Program-made: the position numbers and the translations under genes
Part shown: one piece after another, positions 1 through 12,000 of the stretch
How positions within the stretch are numbered: position 1 is the stretch's first letter
How the letters are laid out: each line of letters starts with the position of its first letter
From: Pteria penguin
Lineage: Eukaryota > Mollusca > Bivalvia > Pterioida > Pteriidae
Length of the DNA stretch: 64,000 bases
Direction: 5' to 3'
Assembly: GCA_035048485.1 (NCBI GenBank)
Contig: CM068582.1
Span: 22,029,155 to 22,093,154 of the forward strand
Notes under the pieces: generated by a model
What the model was told of the DNA's origin: nothing
Seen by the model: only the letters and a program-made list of their open reading frames with translations
The model's database searches: none

Positions 1-764
1 CGTCACACCATTACACACCATTACTGACACCAGCTCGATGCGCTGCACACAGAAATTTAGACCTATGCAAAGCACCCATATGAAACAGAGATAAATCTGT
101 AAGGTACTAATGTCTACCCCTTCGAAACGACATCAGCCCTTTCCTCCCTGCACATATAAAGGACGAGGAGATCCGAATGAACTTCTAATGTGACACGCAA
201 AAGCTCGGTTTTTTTCTGTCTCAGTCGGAGGGCAGTACACCGAAGATCTGCTAGTCGTTCTTGAATTCGGGGCCTCTCGACAACGGGCCTGACACTGAAC
301 TACGTCGACTTTCTTTTTTTTTATTTCTAGATGTAAGTTCTGACAGATGATTTATCTTACATGACTGTTGGGTGCGAAAATAGTTATTCAAGCGTGGATC
401 CAGAAATTTTGTCGAGAATGATCCACCCCCATGAATATTCTGAGAGGGGGTCAGCCCAGGTTTTTGTTTGTAACATTACTTATCTTACATAGAAAAATGA
501 AAAGGGTTTTTTTCTCTCAATCTCAGGGGGGGGGGTCCAGACCCTCTAGTATACCCCTCCGGGTCCTGCACAGATTTTGATGCAGAATTACCATGCACAT
601 TAAACAGAATAATACTAGTATGCAATTCTTTCTATACACAGAAATGTTAAGACAAATACTATGCGTGTATGATTTTTAATTCTATATAAACGGCACTATC
701 TAGAACAAAAATCATTTAATAAAAATTTTCCACGGGGAATTCGTTGTATAATAATAAATACATG

Positions 765-795
<31 letters not shown>

Positions 796-797
796 AA
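765..797. repeat. AAAT/TAAA tetranucleotide repeat
   Basis: About seven 'aaat' units in non-genic sequence. A related TTTA-rich stretch lies at 1540-1625. Confidence 0.9.
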
Positions 798-946
798 AAT
801 TGAAAACATTTTTATTTATCTAATATAAAACAAAAAAGTTTTGAAAAGAAAACTTTGCAAGGAAATATAAGATGTAATTATATTGACTCCGCGCAGAGTA
901 TTCACTCTACCGAAGTATCTGTGATTGCAAGGATGTTGCACATCTT

Positions 947-997
947 ATCAGGGACGTATATATCTAAATATAGACTTTTGATATATACGTCCCTGAT
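947..997. repeat. 18-bp perfect-arm hairpin
   Basis: 'atcagggacgtatatatc' at 947-964 is mirrored exactly by its complement at 980-997, with a 15-bp loop. Confidence 0.9.
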
Positions 998-1949
998 CTT
1001 ATTAATTTAGTCACAATAAACTTACACCGTTAATGGAATCAATATCTAATCATCCTCAAACTGTAAAATATAAAAACGATCGACACGTTACCTTCTTTTT
1101 TTACCCTTTTTCAAGCGCGCGACGGAAAACTGCGAGGTGATCCGATTGTGTAAACTACAGGTATCGAATGGAAGCTGACATTTACGTAAATGTGACGTAA
1201 CCATACGATTGTGTTGAGTCATACAGTGTTAAAGTTTGCGCTGGTATGACAGACATAGTCGACGAAACGCTTTTACGCACTTTTCAGGGCGATTGCCGCT
1301 TTATGTTGACGCTTTTAGCGATATTTTAGCAAACTACCTCGTCGGTTTCGCGCCGGTATCAATTGACATATCGACATTTTACGTTTTGTCAGGTTTATTT
1401 GTCAAAACCCGTGTGCATTTGTGAAGACAAACCGAAAACTTATAAATCGTTCATTATTGAGTTTTCCGTTAATAAGCTGCGTTAACAGTTTTTATTACTT
1501 TATATTTACGAGAGTAGTATATATTTATATTATTTATTCATTCGTTTGTTTATCTATTTATTATTTATTGATTGATTGATTTATTGAATTATTTTTCATT
1601 TATTTATTCATCTACTTATTTTGTTCTTATTTTATTTTTTCTTCCCTTTCGTAAATGAGAAAATTATAGCATGCCGATATGAATTCGTAAAATTATAAAA
1701 CGAAATAAAGATTTTTTTTTCTTAATTAAGTGAACTAAAAACTGGAAAATAATTTGACGTGGACGATAAATTAATTTTTTTTTCATAAAACACTGGCATC
1801 CTCACTGGTAATGTATATTTGTTTGGTTGTTTGTTTTCAGGAGTGGAATTCAAACACTGTATTTAAGTACATGTATCATAAACGACTCGTTTTCCTGCCT
1901 AGTATGCCAAAGCGCACCGCTGGAACTTACCGTAGCCACGCATCTGTCT

Positions 1950-2160
1950 TGCTTAGATTCGAACCCTGGACGACGTAAGTAAGAATATTTAGTGGTTTTT
2001 TTGGTGTCCTCTGGGAATAACAGACGGTAGCGGGTTTGGGTCGTGACCTTGAGGTAGCAGGTTGAAGTTTTACCCGTTGCTTATCGGTGCCCTTTCTTCA
2101 CGAATGAGACAATGAATACAGAGTTCTTGTATCACGGTAGACATTGGCACGTAGACGAAG
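1950..2160 (+). repeat. degenerate SINE-like fragment
   Basis: Weakly resembles the SINE at 2605 ('cttcacgaatgagacaatgaatacagag', 'tatcacggtagacattggcacgta'). It lacks a clear tRNA head. Confidence 0.4.
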
Positions 2161-2604
2161 AAGAAGAAGGAGAAGAGTAACTACAAAAACAGACAATCAA
2201 TTTAAAGTGGATGAATAACAGGATTGAAAATGATGTATAGTAGGATTGAAGAAGGATGGATAATAGGAGCGTAGAAAAAATGGATAACAGGAGCGTAGAA
2301 GGATGGGTTACATGACCGTAGAATGATGGATATCAGAAGTGTCGAAAGATTGATAATTAGAAGTGAATAAGGGTGATAATGACTTAGGTTTCCTGATGAG
2401 GCTTTTACACTGAAGCAAAAGTGAAATACACGCGCGAATAATATAACCTGATATTTCAACACGGAATACTTATTTTTCAATCTTTCTTATTGAATAAATA
2501 TTGTTTAATATTGAATAAAAAATTGTTAAACGGAAATGGCAAAAAAAAAAAAAACCCCAAAAACGCGCATGCATTAGAGATATTTCATCATATACACATA
2601 TTAA

Positions 2605-2850
2605 TGAAGCCCGTGTGGCCTAGTGGATGAGATGCTCGGCTCGTAACCTAGAGGTTCCGGGTTACATTCCCGTCCTGTGCACACCGGTGTTCTGTCTTTC
2701 GGATGAGACAATAAAAACCGAGGTCACATCTCACGGTAGGCGTGGCACGTAAAAGATCCCTCACTGCTTTGGGTGGGTCCGTTGCAAAGGTAGCAATTTC
2801 TATGCAATACATCAGGCAGATGCCGTCACAATATACATGAAATAACCAAT
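2605..2850 (+). repeat. tRNA-derived SINE
   Basis: Starts with a tRNA-like head (A box 'gtggcctagtgg', B box region 'ggttccgggtt'), followed by a conserved body with 'ctttcggatgagacaataaaaaccgagg' and 'catcaggcagatgccgtcac'. At least five related copies lie elsewhere in the window. Confidence 0.85.
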
Positions 2851-5398
2851 CAAAATCACATATTAATTTGACGCTATACCTAATATCTTATTCATTGTAT
2901 ACTTATGTAATGTTATGTCTTACCTTTTGATTTCACTTGAAATGCTATACAAGTAAGTAAAAAGTAAGACATAACTGAAATGTGAGAAGAACGTGTCCGA
3001 AGTCTCGTAACCTAGTGACACGGTTTCTCCTCTACGACCTACATGCATCACGTGATCCCTATTATTGCACTTCCTAGTTCAAAATATAGGTAAAACAATA
3101 GCTTATAATTGGACACTTAGTGTCAATTTCCCTTCTATCTTCAAACACTAAATGCCAATGCGTTCAAGTGACAACTGTACGCGTGCACTTTTCCACACAA
3201 AGCAGCGGTTGATAAGTACGGGAAACTTCGATTGTTCATTGTTGTCTTTTTCCATTAAGTTGTGTTTTGTTTCATATATCATTAACCCTGTAAATTAGGA
3301 ATAAATATGGGTTTCATACATCTATTTTGCGGGACAGATACTTTTCAGAAATGAATTTGGTACCTGTGTACAAGCCCGTGGGAACCGACAGGGCAGCCCC
3401 TTTTTGGCCGATCATGGACCAATTTTTTTTTATCAGGTTGCGAAACGAAACGAAATTCAAGTTTGGCCCCTCATTTTTGAAATGCTCCCTATAGCCATGG
3501 AGTGAGTTTTACTAAATGTCGTAAACCCAAACGTAGACGTAGACGTAAACTTTGAACTAAGACATTTTCGTCTCCAAACGTAACTTGTACCTTTCACTAA
3601 ATTTACCAATGTGTTTATGTATGGACATGGACTTCGATAAAAACGCAATCTCATTACACGTAAACCGAGTCGGAAAGTTTACGTCCACGAGAACGAACAA
3701 CTTTCGCGACAAAGCGAGATAAAAAAAAAGATGGATACCAGGAAGTGAATTCTTATTTACGAATCGTTAACACCTTTATACCGATTATGTCACTATATAC
3801 GAATTTATGTGTTGGTTTATTTTTGTCTAAGTGAGATATTTTGATTGCAACTCGTCTGGTTTGCATAAATTAATTCGTCCGGATAAATATTCACACTGTC
3901 AAATTTTCCTGCAGGTCCATTGAAGGGAATCTTATTCAAATCTGATAGTTATGATGATCAAATAGTGATGTACAAATGGTCAAATGGTTGTTGCTTTTCA
4001 GCTCGATCCTATCTGGGAGGAATACAGGGTGGGGCAAAATCAATTTCTAAGGGTATCTTCCTACGAGACCCGTACTCATACCGACTAAGGGTAAAGTAAA
4101 ACTGAATACATCAGAGTGATCAACAAGGGGGATATGTGAGCAAGTGATGTTTTTGTTCCGTTCCGAAATGAAATTTATGACGCGCTTTGAAGGAAATACA
4201 TACTCTTGAGAAAAATTTATAAATATTTATTTCATAATATTCCGCATGCTCAGATGAGCGATTTAGACTTTTCGTATTATGTTTAATATACCATGACCAT
4301 TTTCTAAAATACTACGTGAGAAAATTCAGGAGAATCATCACTTTCGAAAAATTATTCATGCAACGTTCCTTGATCGGTCACCTTCATATCATACTTTTTA
4401 AAATAACAACTAATCTGAGATAATTTGTTAGTTTTTCGTATCTGAATCTAAAACGAGTAAACGCTTCAGAATGTACATCAAAACAGCCCGGAAGAAACTT
4501 GCAACGAAAACAAATAAATGATAAATTCACTGAATGATTAAGTGATATCTTGCTGTGTACCTGCGATGATGGGCTTGTAATCTTTGCGTATTTGTCACGC
4601 CATTCCTGTAGAAAAAGGATATGATTGTTAAACACAAATGCTTCAGCATTTGTAGCTATTCGAAGTTATCTAATTAAGACAATAGGACGGACAATCCAAA
4701 GCTACCTTCGATTCATTACGATCAGCGGTACACGAATTTCAGATGTAATACCCAACCGAGTCTGCATGTGACGATCATGCATCACCAATGACAGTGTCTT
4801 CCAAGATTTTTTTTAAAAAAGCGTAGGGGCTCTCCCTTTTCGTTCTTCTTATTTATCATTCTTTATTTATTTTTTTTTTTTCAAGGGGTAGCAGACTTTT
4901 GAAATGTTATCAAAATCAATTAAAAAAAGAAAAAAAGAAAGAAAGAAATAAAACCTCCACCCCGGCCACTAGGTTTTGTCCTCATCTATACGTCTGTATT
5001 GTTTTAAATTTGCTTCATACGCCTCTGTTCCTATTCAAATACTACATAGAAATTGCGGTTTTATCATTTGAAAGACTGACAAATCCCGTGATTTGCAAAG
5101 TGGCATGTATAACTTCTAGGGTCATTTGTGGGAATTTTAGGATGACAAACCAAATGCATCATCCTTCTCACACCACAAAGATCCTTTGCCGAATTCATTT
5201 TGCGTCCAATTACTGCTTCAATACTAGAATGACATTTTTTCTTACCCCTGTGCATACGAAATAAACGGCGGCAGGTAATCCCTGTAAATAAAGTATCTTT
5301 CTAAGCTACGATACCTTATCGTTAGAATAACTCTCGTCGGGGCTTGTCATTCCGGGAAATGGTGTACTTTATCGGAAACAACAACAACGGACTGGTGT

Positions 5399-5985
5399 GT
5401 GAATAAAAAGCTTCAATTTTATTTATGTAAGTCCATTTCTCCAATATACAGAAAATGTATAACGAGATTTAGATTGTATGCACACAATCTTGCTAGTGAG
5501 ACTAGTCGGTATAATAAGAATACAAATAAAAGTAATCTTTGCTTTGCTTGTCAAAATTCCATAGAGGATGAATTTCACTTTATTTTACAATGCCCAGTTT
5601 ATGATGAATTACGTAAACAGTATATAAAGCCTTACTTTTGGAAACGTCCGTCCGCTTTTAAATTAGTTCAACTTTTTTCTTCACACAATATCAAAGAGTT
5701 AAACAATTTGGGTCGATTTATTTTCAAAGCAAATGCATTAAGAAATTCTGTATTTTGAATTATGAACTTGATTATCATTTTTATAATTTGTGTTTACTTG
5801 TAACTTAAGTATGGTATATGTGTTTATGGAAACATGCATATTTGCATTCTCCTTAGTAATTATGTTTACCGGATGCTAAATTTATGTATTTTTGTCATGT
5901 ATCTGATGCTTAATTTGTATATTTGTACTATATTATACCAATAAGCCGGATGGCTTAAGTTAATAAAGAATAAATAAAAAATTCC
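5399..5985 (+). mobile_element. 5'-truncated non-LTR retrotransposon (LINE) 3' end, ORF2 C-terminus
   Basis: The open frame 5399-5758 (119 codons) carries TRFRLYAHNLASETSRY and a C-x2-C...H-x4-C zinc-knuckle-like motif in CFACQNSIEDEFHFILQCP. This is typical of the C-terminus of invertebrate LINE reverse transcriptase proteins. It is followed by a short 3' tail ending in an A-rich 'aataaagaataaataaaaa' at about 5985. No reverse transcriptase core is present, as expected for 5' truncation. The frame is intact, so the insertion may be fairly recent. Confidence 0.85.
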
Positions 5986-7856
5986 ACAAATCTACATCGA
6001 GGATTTGTTGACATTAGGAACTTCCGTCAACTCATAACTTTGGATAGTCCGAGATTCTCTGTCCTCCTCCCAATTTTGATGTCGGCGTTTTGTGGGAGAG
6101 GCTCAAAAGGCAGAGAATCTCGGACTAAATTTTGGACTCCTAAAATTTTTGCCCCTCCCCCTCCTATTTCCTCGTTTGTACACCCTGAAACAAACGAAGT
6201 GCTAGAGAATATCTATTAAAACTAAAAAGTAAGATCCAGATTATCCATAATCATGCTACTGGTACTTTTATTTATAAAACCAATTAGAAATGGCAATGAT
6301 TCGTGAAATACAAGCATGAACAATTTTTTCCTGTTAAACTTTACACACATGCATATATGTAAATTATTATATATAATGTCATAAAGTTTTATTTAATTAA
6401 TAAAGAGTACATTAGTTTGAAGAAACATAGGCATTCCTTACGGAACTAGACCGCTGTTTTACTATGCAGCATGGAACGGTTGAAACCTGTCAATCCACCG
6501 ACCAAAATCATTTAGAAAATAATGTAATTCCCGTTTAAATATCAAAATTTGTTTTCAAAAAATAACGTAAAAGTACGTGAATATGGTAACACATGCATTG
6601 TAACTTGACCGATTTTCTGCGAGATATGACGAGTCATATTTTATGTTTATTAGAATGATTATACATACTTTTAATTAATATATTTTCTCCTATGCTGTAC
6701 TGAGAGAGTCATACACCTTTAAGTAAACAGAATGATGTATGACAAGCGATCATTACTCATTATGGAGTTGTGTGAAGAAGGCTAAACATCATTTCTCACG
6801 ATCGAAACAGAGAAATAACTTGTAACCAATGAGGAAAATTGTAACGTACCGTGTATACTGTATATAATAGCATACCGTCACATACAACCAATAAAATGTG
6901 GTATTATATACGACACTGCTGCCAATCATTATGGCTAGCTTAAATGTTTTGCTGAAGTAGGCGTGTCCGCATATTACCTCGCCCACTTTTTATTGCACTG
7001 ACACTGAAATGTTGCCCGAAAATGTGGGTTTTTAATAACTTGAAACCCCCCCCCCCCAAAAAAAAAACAGAAAAAAGAAAAGTTTTATTCTTCGTCATAA
7101 AAAATTGCAATTTACAATATAAAGGCATAGGTGGTTATATAGATTATTAAATCGAAGAAAGATAACTCTTGGTATAAACTTCATTATTTCTCTACACACT
7201 CTCAAGTCAAATTCTAGGACGAGTATCTTCATTTCACATTAAACTTAAATAAAAATAGATAAAAAGAAACTTGGAAAATGGCATACATATATTTTATTTT
7301 TATATAAATCATGAAGCCATGAAGTGTATATAATTTTATTAATATCTATTTAATTCATCAATAATTCTTTCTATTAAGTTCTAAATACACCTATAAAGAT
7401 TTACCCAAAAGGGTCGTAATGTATTCTGTACATAAAATCCATTGGAAAGTCTTAAACAGACAACAATAACAAAGTAGGTGGAAAACAATAAGCAGCACTT
7501 GAAATACTGACAAATCATGGTATAGGTAATGAAATAAACAACACAATCTATTCTGTATCTTACACAATACAATTTTACTAAAATTATCTCTTGAAAGAAA
7601 ATTTTAGAGGGTGACAATAATCTACCCTTATAACATGATCTCTTCTTGTTGAATTTAAATTACACTGTACAGAGGTGGACCCAAAGTTCACATTGGTAGG
7701 TTTTGAGGAGAGGATTTTTGGTGTGATCCATTATCCCAAAGTAGCCAATCTGTGTATCATGATTCTCCCACATTTCTCCAATGCCGATGTAATACTTGAC
7801 ATCAGCTTTAAGTATCTACTTTCTATTGAAGTCAAAAACTTACAAAAATATTTTTT
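5986..7856. other. intergenic region with no recognised gene
   Basis: AT-rich with a 17-bp-end inverted element at 6045-6127 and a C/A homopolymer near 7046. The short open frames on both strands have no recognisable protein features. Confidence 0.5.
6045..6127. repeat. miniature inverted-repeat element, 17-bp ends
   Basis: 'tagtccgagattctctg' at 6045-6061 and its exact complement at 6111-6127 bound an 83-bp element, with further partial pairing (ctcctccca / tgggagag) inside. Confidence 0.8.
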
Positions 7857-8701
7857 TTTATTAAGAAAATAGGGAGATGAAAAGAATAAATTTTAGCTCA
7901 CTCCATACTGTCTCACATTTTACAATTTTTCAGGATAAAACTGATTCCTAAGAAGAATATCTCGACAAAATTACGCAAAAAGTGTGCCAATATGAATATT
8001 CTTGGTTTATAATTTGGGCAAGGGAAGTTATGATGTTAAATGAAGCCCCTGGATCCATCCCTGTGACATCTACTAATAATATGACTTTATATACAAAGAA
8101 AAAAAATTCATTCATTCATTATTTCATTCCTGTAACACATTAAAATTTGAATTCTTGGGATCATATTTATATGAACTGTGCAAAACAATTTTTATCTACA
8201 TACTTTGGTACAATAGTAATGGAAATGCACTAGCCTTAATGTAAACATCCTTATTATCACATGTCACTAATTTAAGTATTTTGGAACTAATTAATAACTG
8301 ATCAGTAACAGTAAATGATGGGGAAGGGGGGGGGTCTGGGTGTAGAATATTGGTACAAAATGTACCAACAATCATACCATTGTGCAGTGTAAACCTACTT
8401 TTAACAATACACACAAAATAAGTTTTGTGACAAACATTTCATTCATGTATACCGTTTCTGACTATCGCACCCAAGTAATCAGAGGGCGAATTTACATTTT
8501 TTTGTTATTTTGTAGTTAATGCTTCCCCTTTCTTCCTTGACAAAGCAAGCACTGGATGAATCACTGCAACCATATCACCACAAACAAAAAGCCATGAAAC
8601 GGACGATTTCATGTTGCAGCCTGTACTAGAACAGACACCAACTGATTTTACACTGGCACAGACTGTGGTATGATGTGACCAATCTCCACCATTGTTGGTT
8701 T
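7857..8701 (-). other. probable mTOR 3' untranslated region
   Basis: The sequence after the stop has no other gene. The first clear minus-strand AATAAA downstream is at 7862-7857, followed by an A-rich stretch. The true cleavage site cannot be set from sequence alone. Confidence 0.4.
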
Positions 8702-9042
8702 CTACCAGAAGGGACACCAACCGATGTAGCATTGACACAAGTTCTCATGTGATGTGGCCTGTTTGATGAGTAACTCCACCTGGGTGGATACATCCACAGG
8801 CTCCTCCACTGGGAAGTCCTTCCCTGTCAGTTTATCTCGTACACGATTTACAATAGCAATGGCCTTTTTATTTAGTACTTCTGATTGTATATTGTCTGTA
8901 TTGCTGGACCTGCCGGCATCAGGGGCAGACTTCTTGTGACTAGCATGACTAAGTTCCATGTCTTCCAGCATATCACCTTGCTCTTGACTTCCACCAGTGT
9001 ATGATCCTGAGTGAGTCCCTTTTGTTTTACCTTTCACAGTTG
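8702..9042 (-). CDS. mTOR: mTOR exon 52 (last), residues 2372-2484 and stop: regulatory insert and FATC
   Basis: Starts with a divergent Ser/Gly/Asp-rich insert ([15 protein letters not shown]..), then [19 protein letters not shown] and the FATC tail [19 protein letters not shown] ending in TAG at 8704-8702. The two FATC cysteines and the terminal aromatic are kept. The human RTRTDS phosphosite context (T2446/S2448) is missing. Acceptor ttcag. Confidence 0.96.
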
Positions 9043-12000
9043 CTGAAAATAAAATGGACCAACAAAGTCAAAGTAGGTCAAAATCATTCAATGTGGTCAA
9101 CCACTTGAATGAATTAAGGTAAGTAATAAATGATACACATGTATTCACATTTCAGCATATAGCATTTTTTTTTAAATCTCACTGGAAAAAGAAATGCAAA
9201 ATTTTCACAAAAAGAAAGTCTTTTAACTTCAGTCAATATACATGTTTGTTGGAAATCCATCAGTAATGGAGGGATTCAATAAGGGCATTTTTTTTTCTTT
9301 TTGTCATAGAAGAACATGTAGCAATGTAAATTAAGTAATCATAAAAACTTGTGTAACAGTATAATGTACCACAATCTAGTGACCAGAAGACTGCTTGTTA
9401 GATCCTCATTGTGTCTTCCATAATATTGTATTTATTTCGTGGGAAAGACACCTTCTTCACATTTGGGAGTTAACCCAGATGTGAACAGGTACAACTATTA
9501 TCTGGGAAGCTAACCTGCAATTATCTATTACTCTGTACAATGCGAGGCTAATTCTGATCAAAATAGCAACAAACTAGGAATGTACTAATTTTGGTCAATC
9601 AGAACGCAATGGTCAGATACTCACTGTCCATCAGTCTCCAGTTCAGTAAGGGATCATAGACGAATGCTTCGAGTACAGCCATCAAACTGTCCTTATGTTC
9701 CCTCAGTACTTCCATGACACTCTCACATGTCATCCGATAGTTACCGTCGATACCGGTAACCTATGAAATATAAAGGTCAAAGGTTATTGGCAAAATATTG
9801 AGACAACAGGGACTGAAATACAGGCAAGAATGACATAACTGTTTCTCTTCTCTCGATAACTCGAAATTGAAGGGTCTATGTAAAACAGATCAATTTTTAT
9901 TACAGATGTAATTATACACATATTTATACATAGAAAATGCAATCAGGACTTTTAACATCACAAAATAAGTAAAATATTCAGTGGGAAGTCGATGCATAAT
10001 AAATAAAAGATATTCTTTTCATAAATTTTCGTCTAGGTACTAGCTAACAGGGAATATGAGTCATCAATTGACATAATAGCTAATTAGAATATAACGATAA
10101 ATAAATCAACTGAAATATATGTGAATTCAATATGATGTGGAGAACAGATTACTGAATAAAAGTGGCAAAGCCTTTGGGCTTCTAAGAATTTATCATTTTT
10201 CTGACATTCATTTTATATAAACAAAGAGGACATCAAAAATCTTACCTCCATAGCATTGATAAGCATACGTGTTAAACGGAAAGGAATCTTCTCCGGGAAT
10301 TTCTCCCTTATCATTGCCACTTCAAAACAATCACCAAAGTCAATATGAATGATCTTCCCACTCATTCTGTCCAACATCAAATTGGAAGGATGCCTGTAAT
10401 AGAAAGAGAGTGGAATAAGATTAACAAAATCTCAACTTGTGACTCAAAAACATTCCTCGAAACAGATGTTCTTTTTTCTTGATTCATATCACATCAAGAT
10501 CAAGATCATCTGATGCAACGAACAAAACTTTACACCTATTTTACAGACCTACCCAAAACACTTAGGGATCTTTGAAGTGAGAATGTCTGTCATGAATAGG
10601 GACCTTGGTTGCTCCTGTCTTATCCCAAAGTCTGGACACTGATGAGCTACTGAGTGACATGAACCCACGACCTCTCAGCCATGAACTAAGCAGACTATTG
10701 TCTGTGTTACCATGGCGACACTGATGGGCCACTGAGGGATATGAACCCACGACCTCTCAGCCATGAACTAAGCAGGCTTTTGACTGCGTTACCATGGCTT
10801 TTCTACACTCAATGTGATAAAATCATCTTATCTAGGGTTTTTTCATGTATCTTAATACAACATAAGCATTCTCAATTAGATGAAATTTTGAAACTTAATT
10901 CAATCAAGGAATAAAATTGGGAAATACTTGCCATGACAAAGTATGTTTTGATGGAGATGAATGATAAAAGAGTATTGTGAAAGGACTATGTACAAATGTA
11001 TAATATACGATGTGTTATATAATGCAGACCTGTCTCCGAGACCTAGGACATAGCCAACCATTGACATCACTGCTAAAGAACGTGTGTAATTTGTGCGTCT
11101 ATCAAACCACACCTGTAATAATACAAATATAAATGAAATTTGACTTGTGTTTTATGGTATATACACTTATAAAACATTCTAAATATAAGATTCTTGTGTT
11201 TTCAATAATATACACTCATAAGGTCATTTTCATCAAAATATATGTCCTAAATACTTTCAAGATTTGTTCTATGACAAAACTGATAAAAACGAAAATAATC
11301 ATAATTCTCCTAGGTTTTCAGGTTTAAAAAAGAAAAAAAAAAAGGTAGGTTTTTATTTTACAATTAATGCATACGTTCATAATAAAGTCCGGTTGTTAAT
11401 TCTTATCAAAATTGTATTCTAATTAAGCTTCATTTTCATAAAGGTGTCTTCATGAACATGTCAATTAAAGTCTCCATCACCATGGACATAAAAATAATAT
11501 AATGTTAAGAATATTTCCATTCATACCTCAGAACTTGGACTTTTGTGCCAGAGAATTTTGGCAAGGTCATCGCCCTGAGTATGTTCAAGTGCATGTTCAA
11601 AGACCTCTACTTTCTGCATCAAAGTCAAATGGTCATAATCTGGTGCCATCTTCAAAGAGAAATTGAAGTGTTATAAGAACATAGACATATCACTTATAAT
11701 CAGAATTATGAAACATCTGTAAAACTGAAAATACACATACACCCTATAGCTAAAGTTTTTGGTCTAACCTATGCTGGTTTTGGCAGTCTTTAAGTCTTCA
11801 AGTAACATTCTCTATATTGATTTGTAGTATACATAATAGGTAAATAATTGCAAATCAAATATTCATACAATCACATTAAAAATCTAACTTCCTATCTACC
11901 AAATTTTAACAATAATTAGTTTTATCATTGGTTCAAGTTTTGAACAGCTGGGTCAAGAACTCAAAGTCACAAGTAAAATGTTGAGAGAACTTCTGTTTAA

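Larger units (their letters stand above)
1..5398. other. downstream intergenic region without a recognisable gene
   Basis: Holds simple repeats, a hairpin, SINE pieces and a few short open frames without homology. 1090-1440 is richer in CpG and contains a palindromic 'acatttacgtaaatgt' followed by 'gtgacgtaa'. It could be a promoter of a gene to the left, but nothing proves it. Confidence 0.5.

Noticed and set aside
1236..1424. 62-codon plus-strand frame in a CpG-richer patch
   Set aside because: No homology or domain recognised and no splice or start context. Kept only as non-genic sequence.
4899..5264. 121-codon plus-strand frame
   Set aside because: Low-complexity start (KKEKKKE) and no motif. 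An overlapping frame on the other strand is equally open.
8754..8939. Plus-strand open frame opposite exon 52
   Set aside because: It is the antisense shadow of the mTOR last exon.
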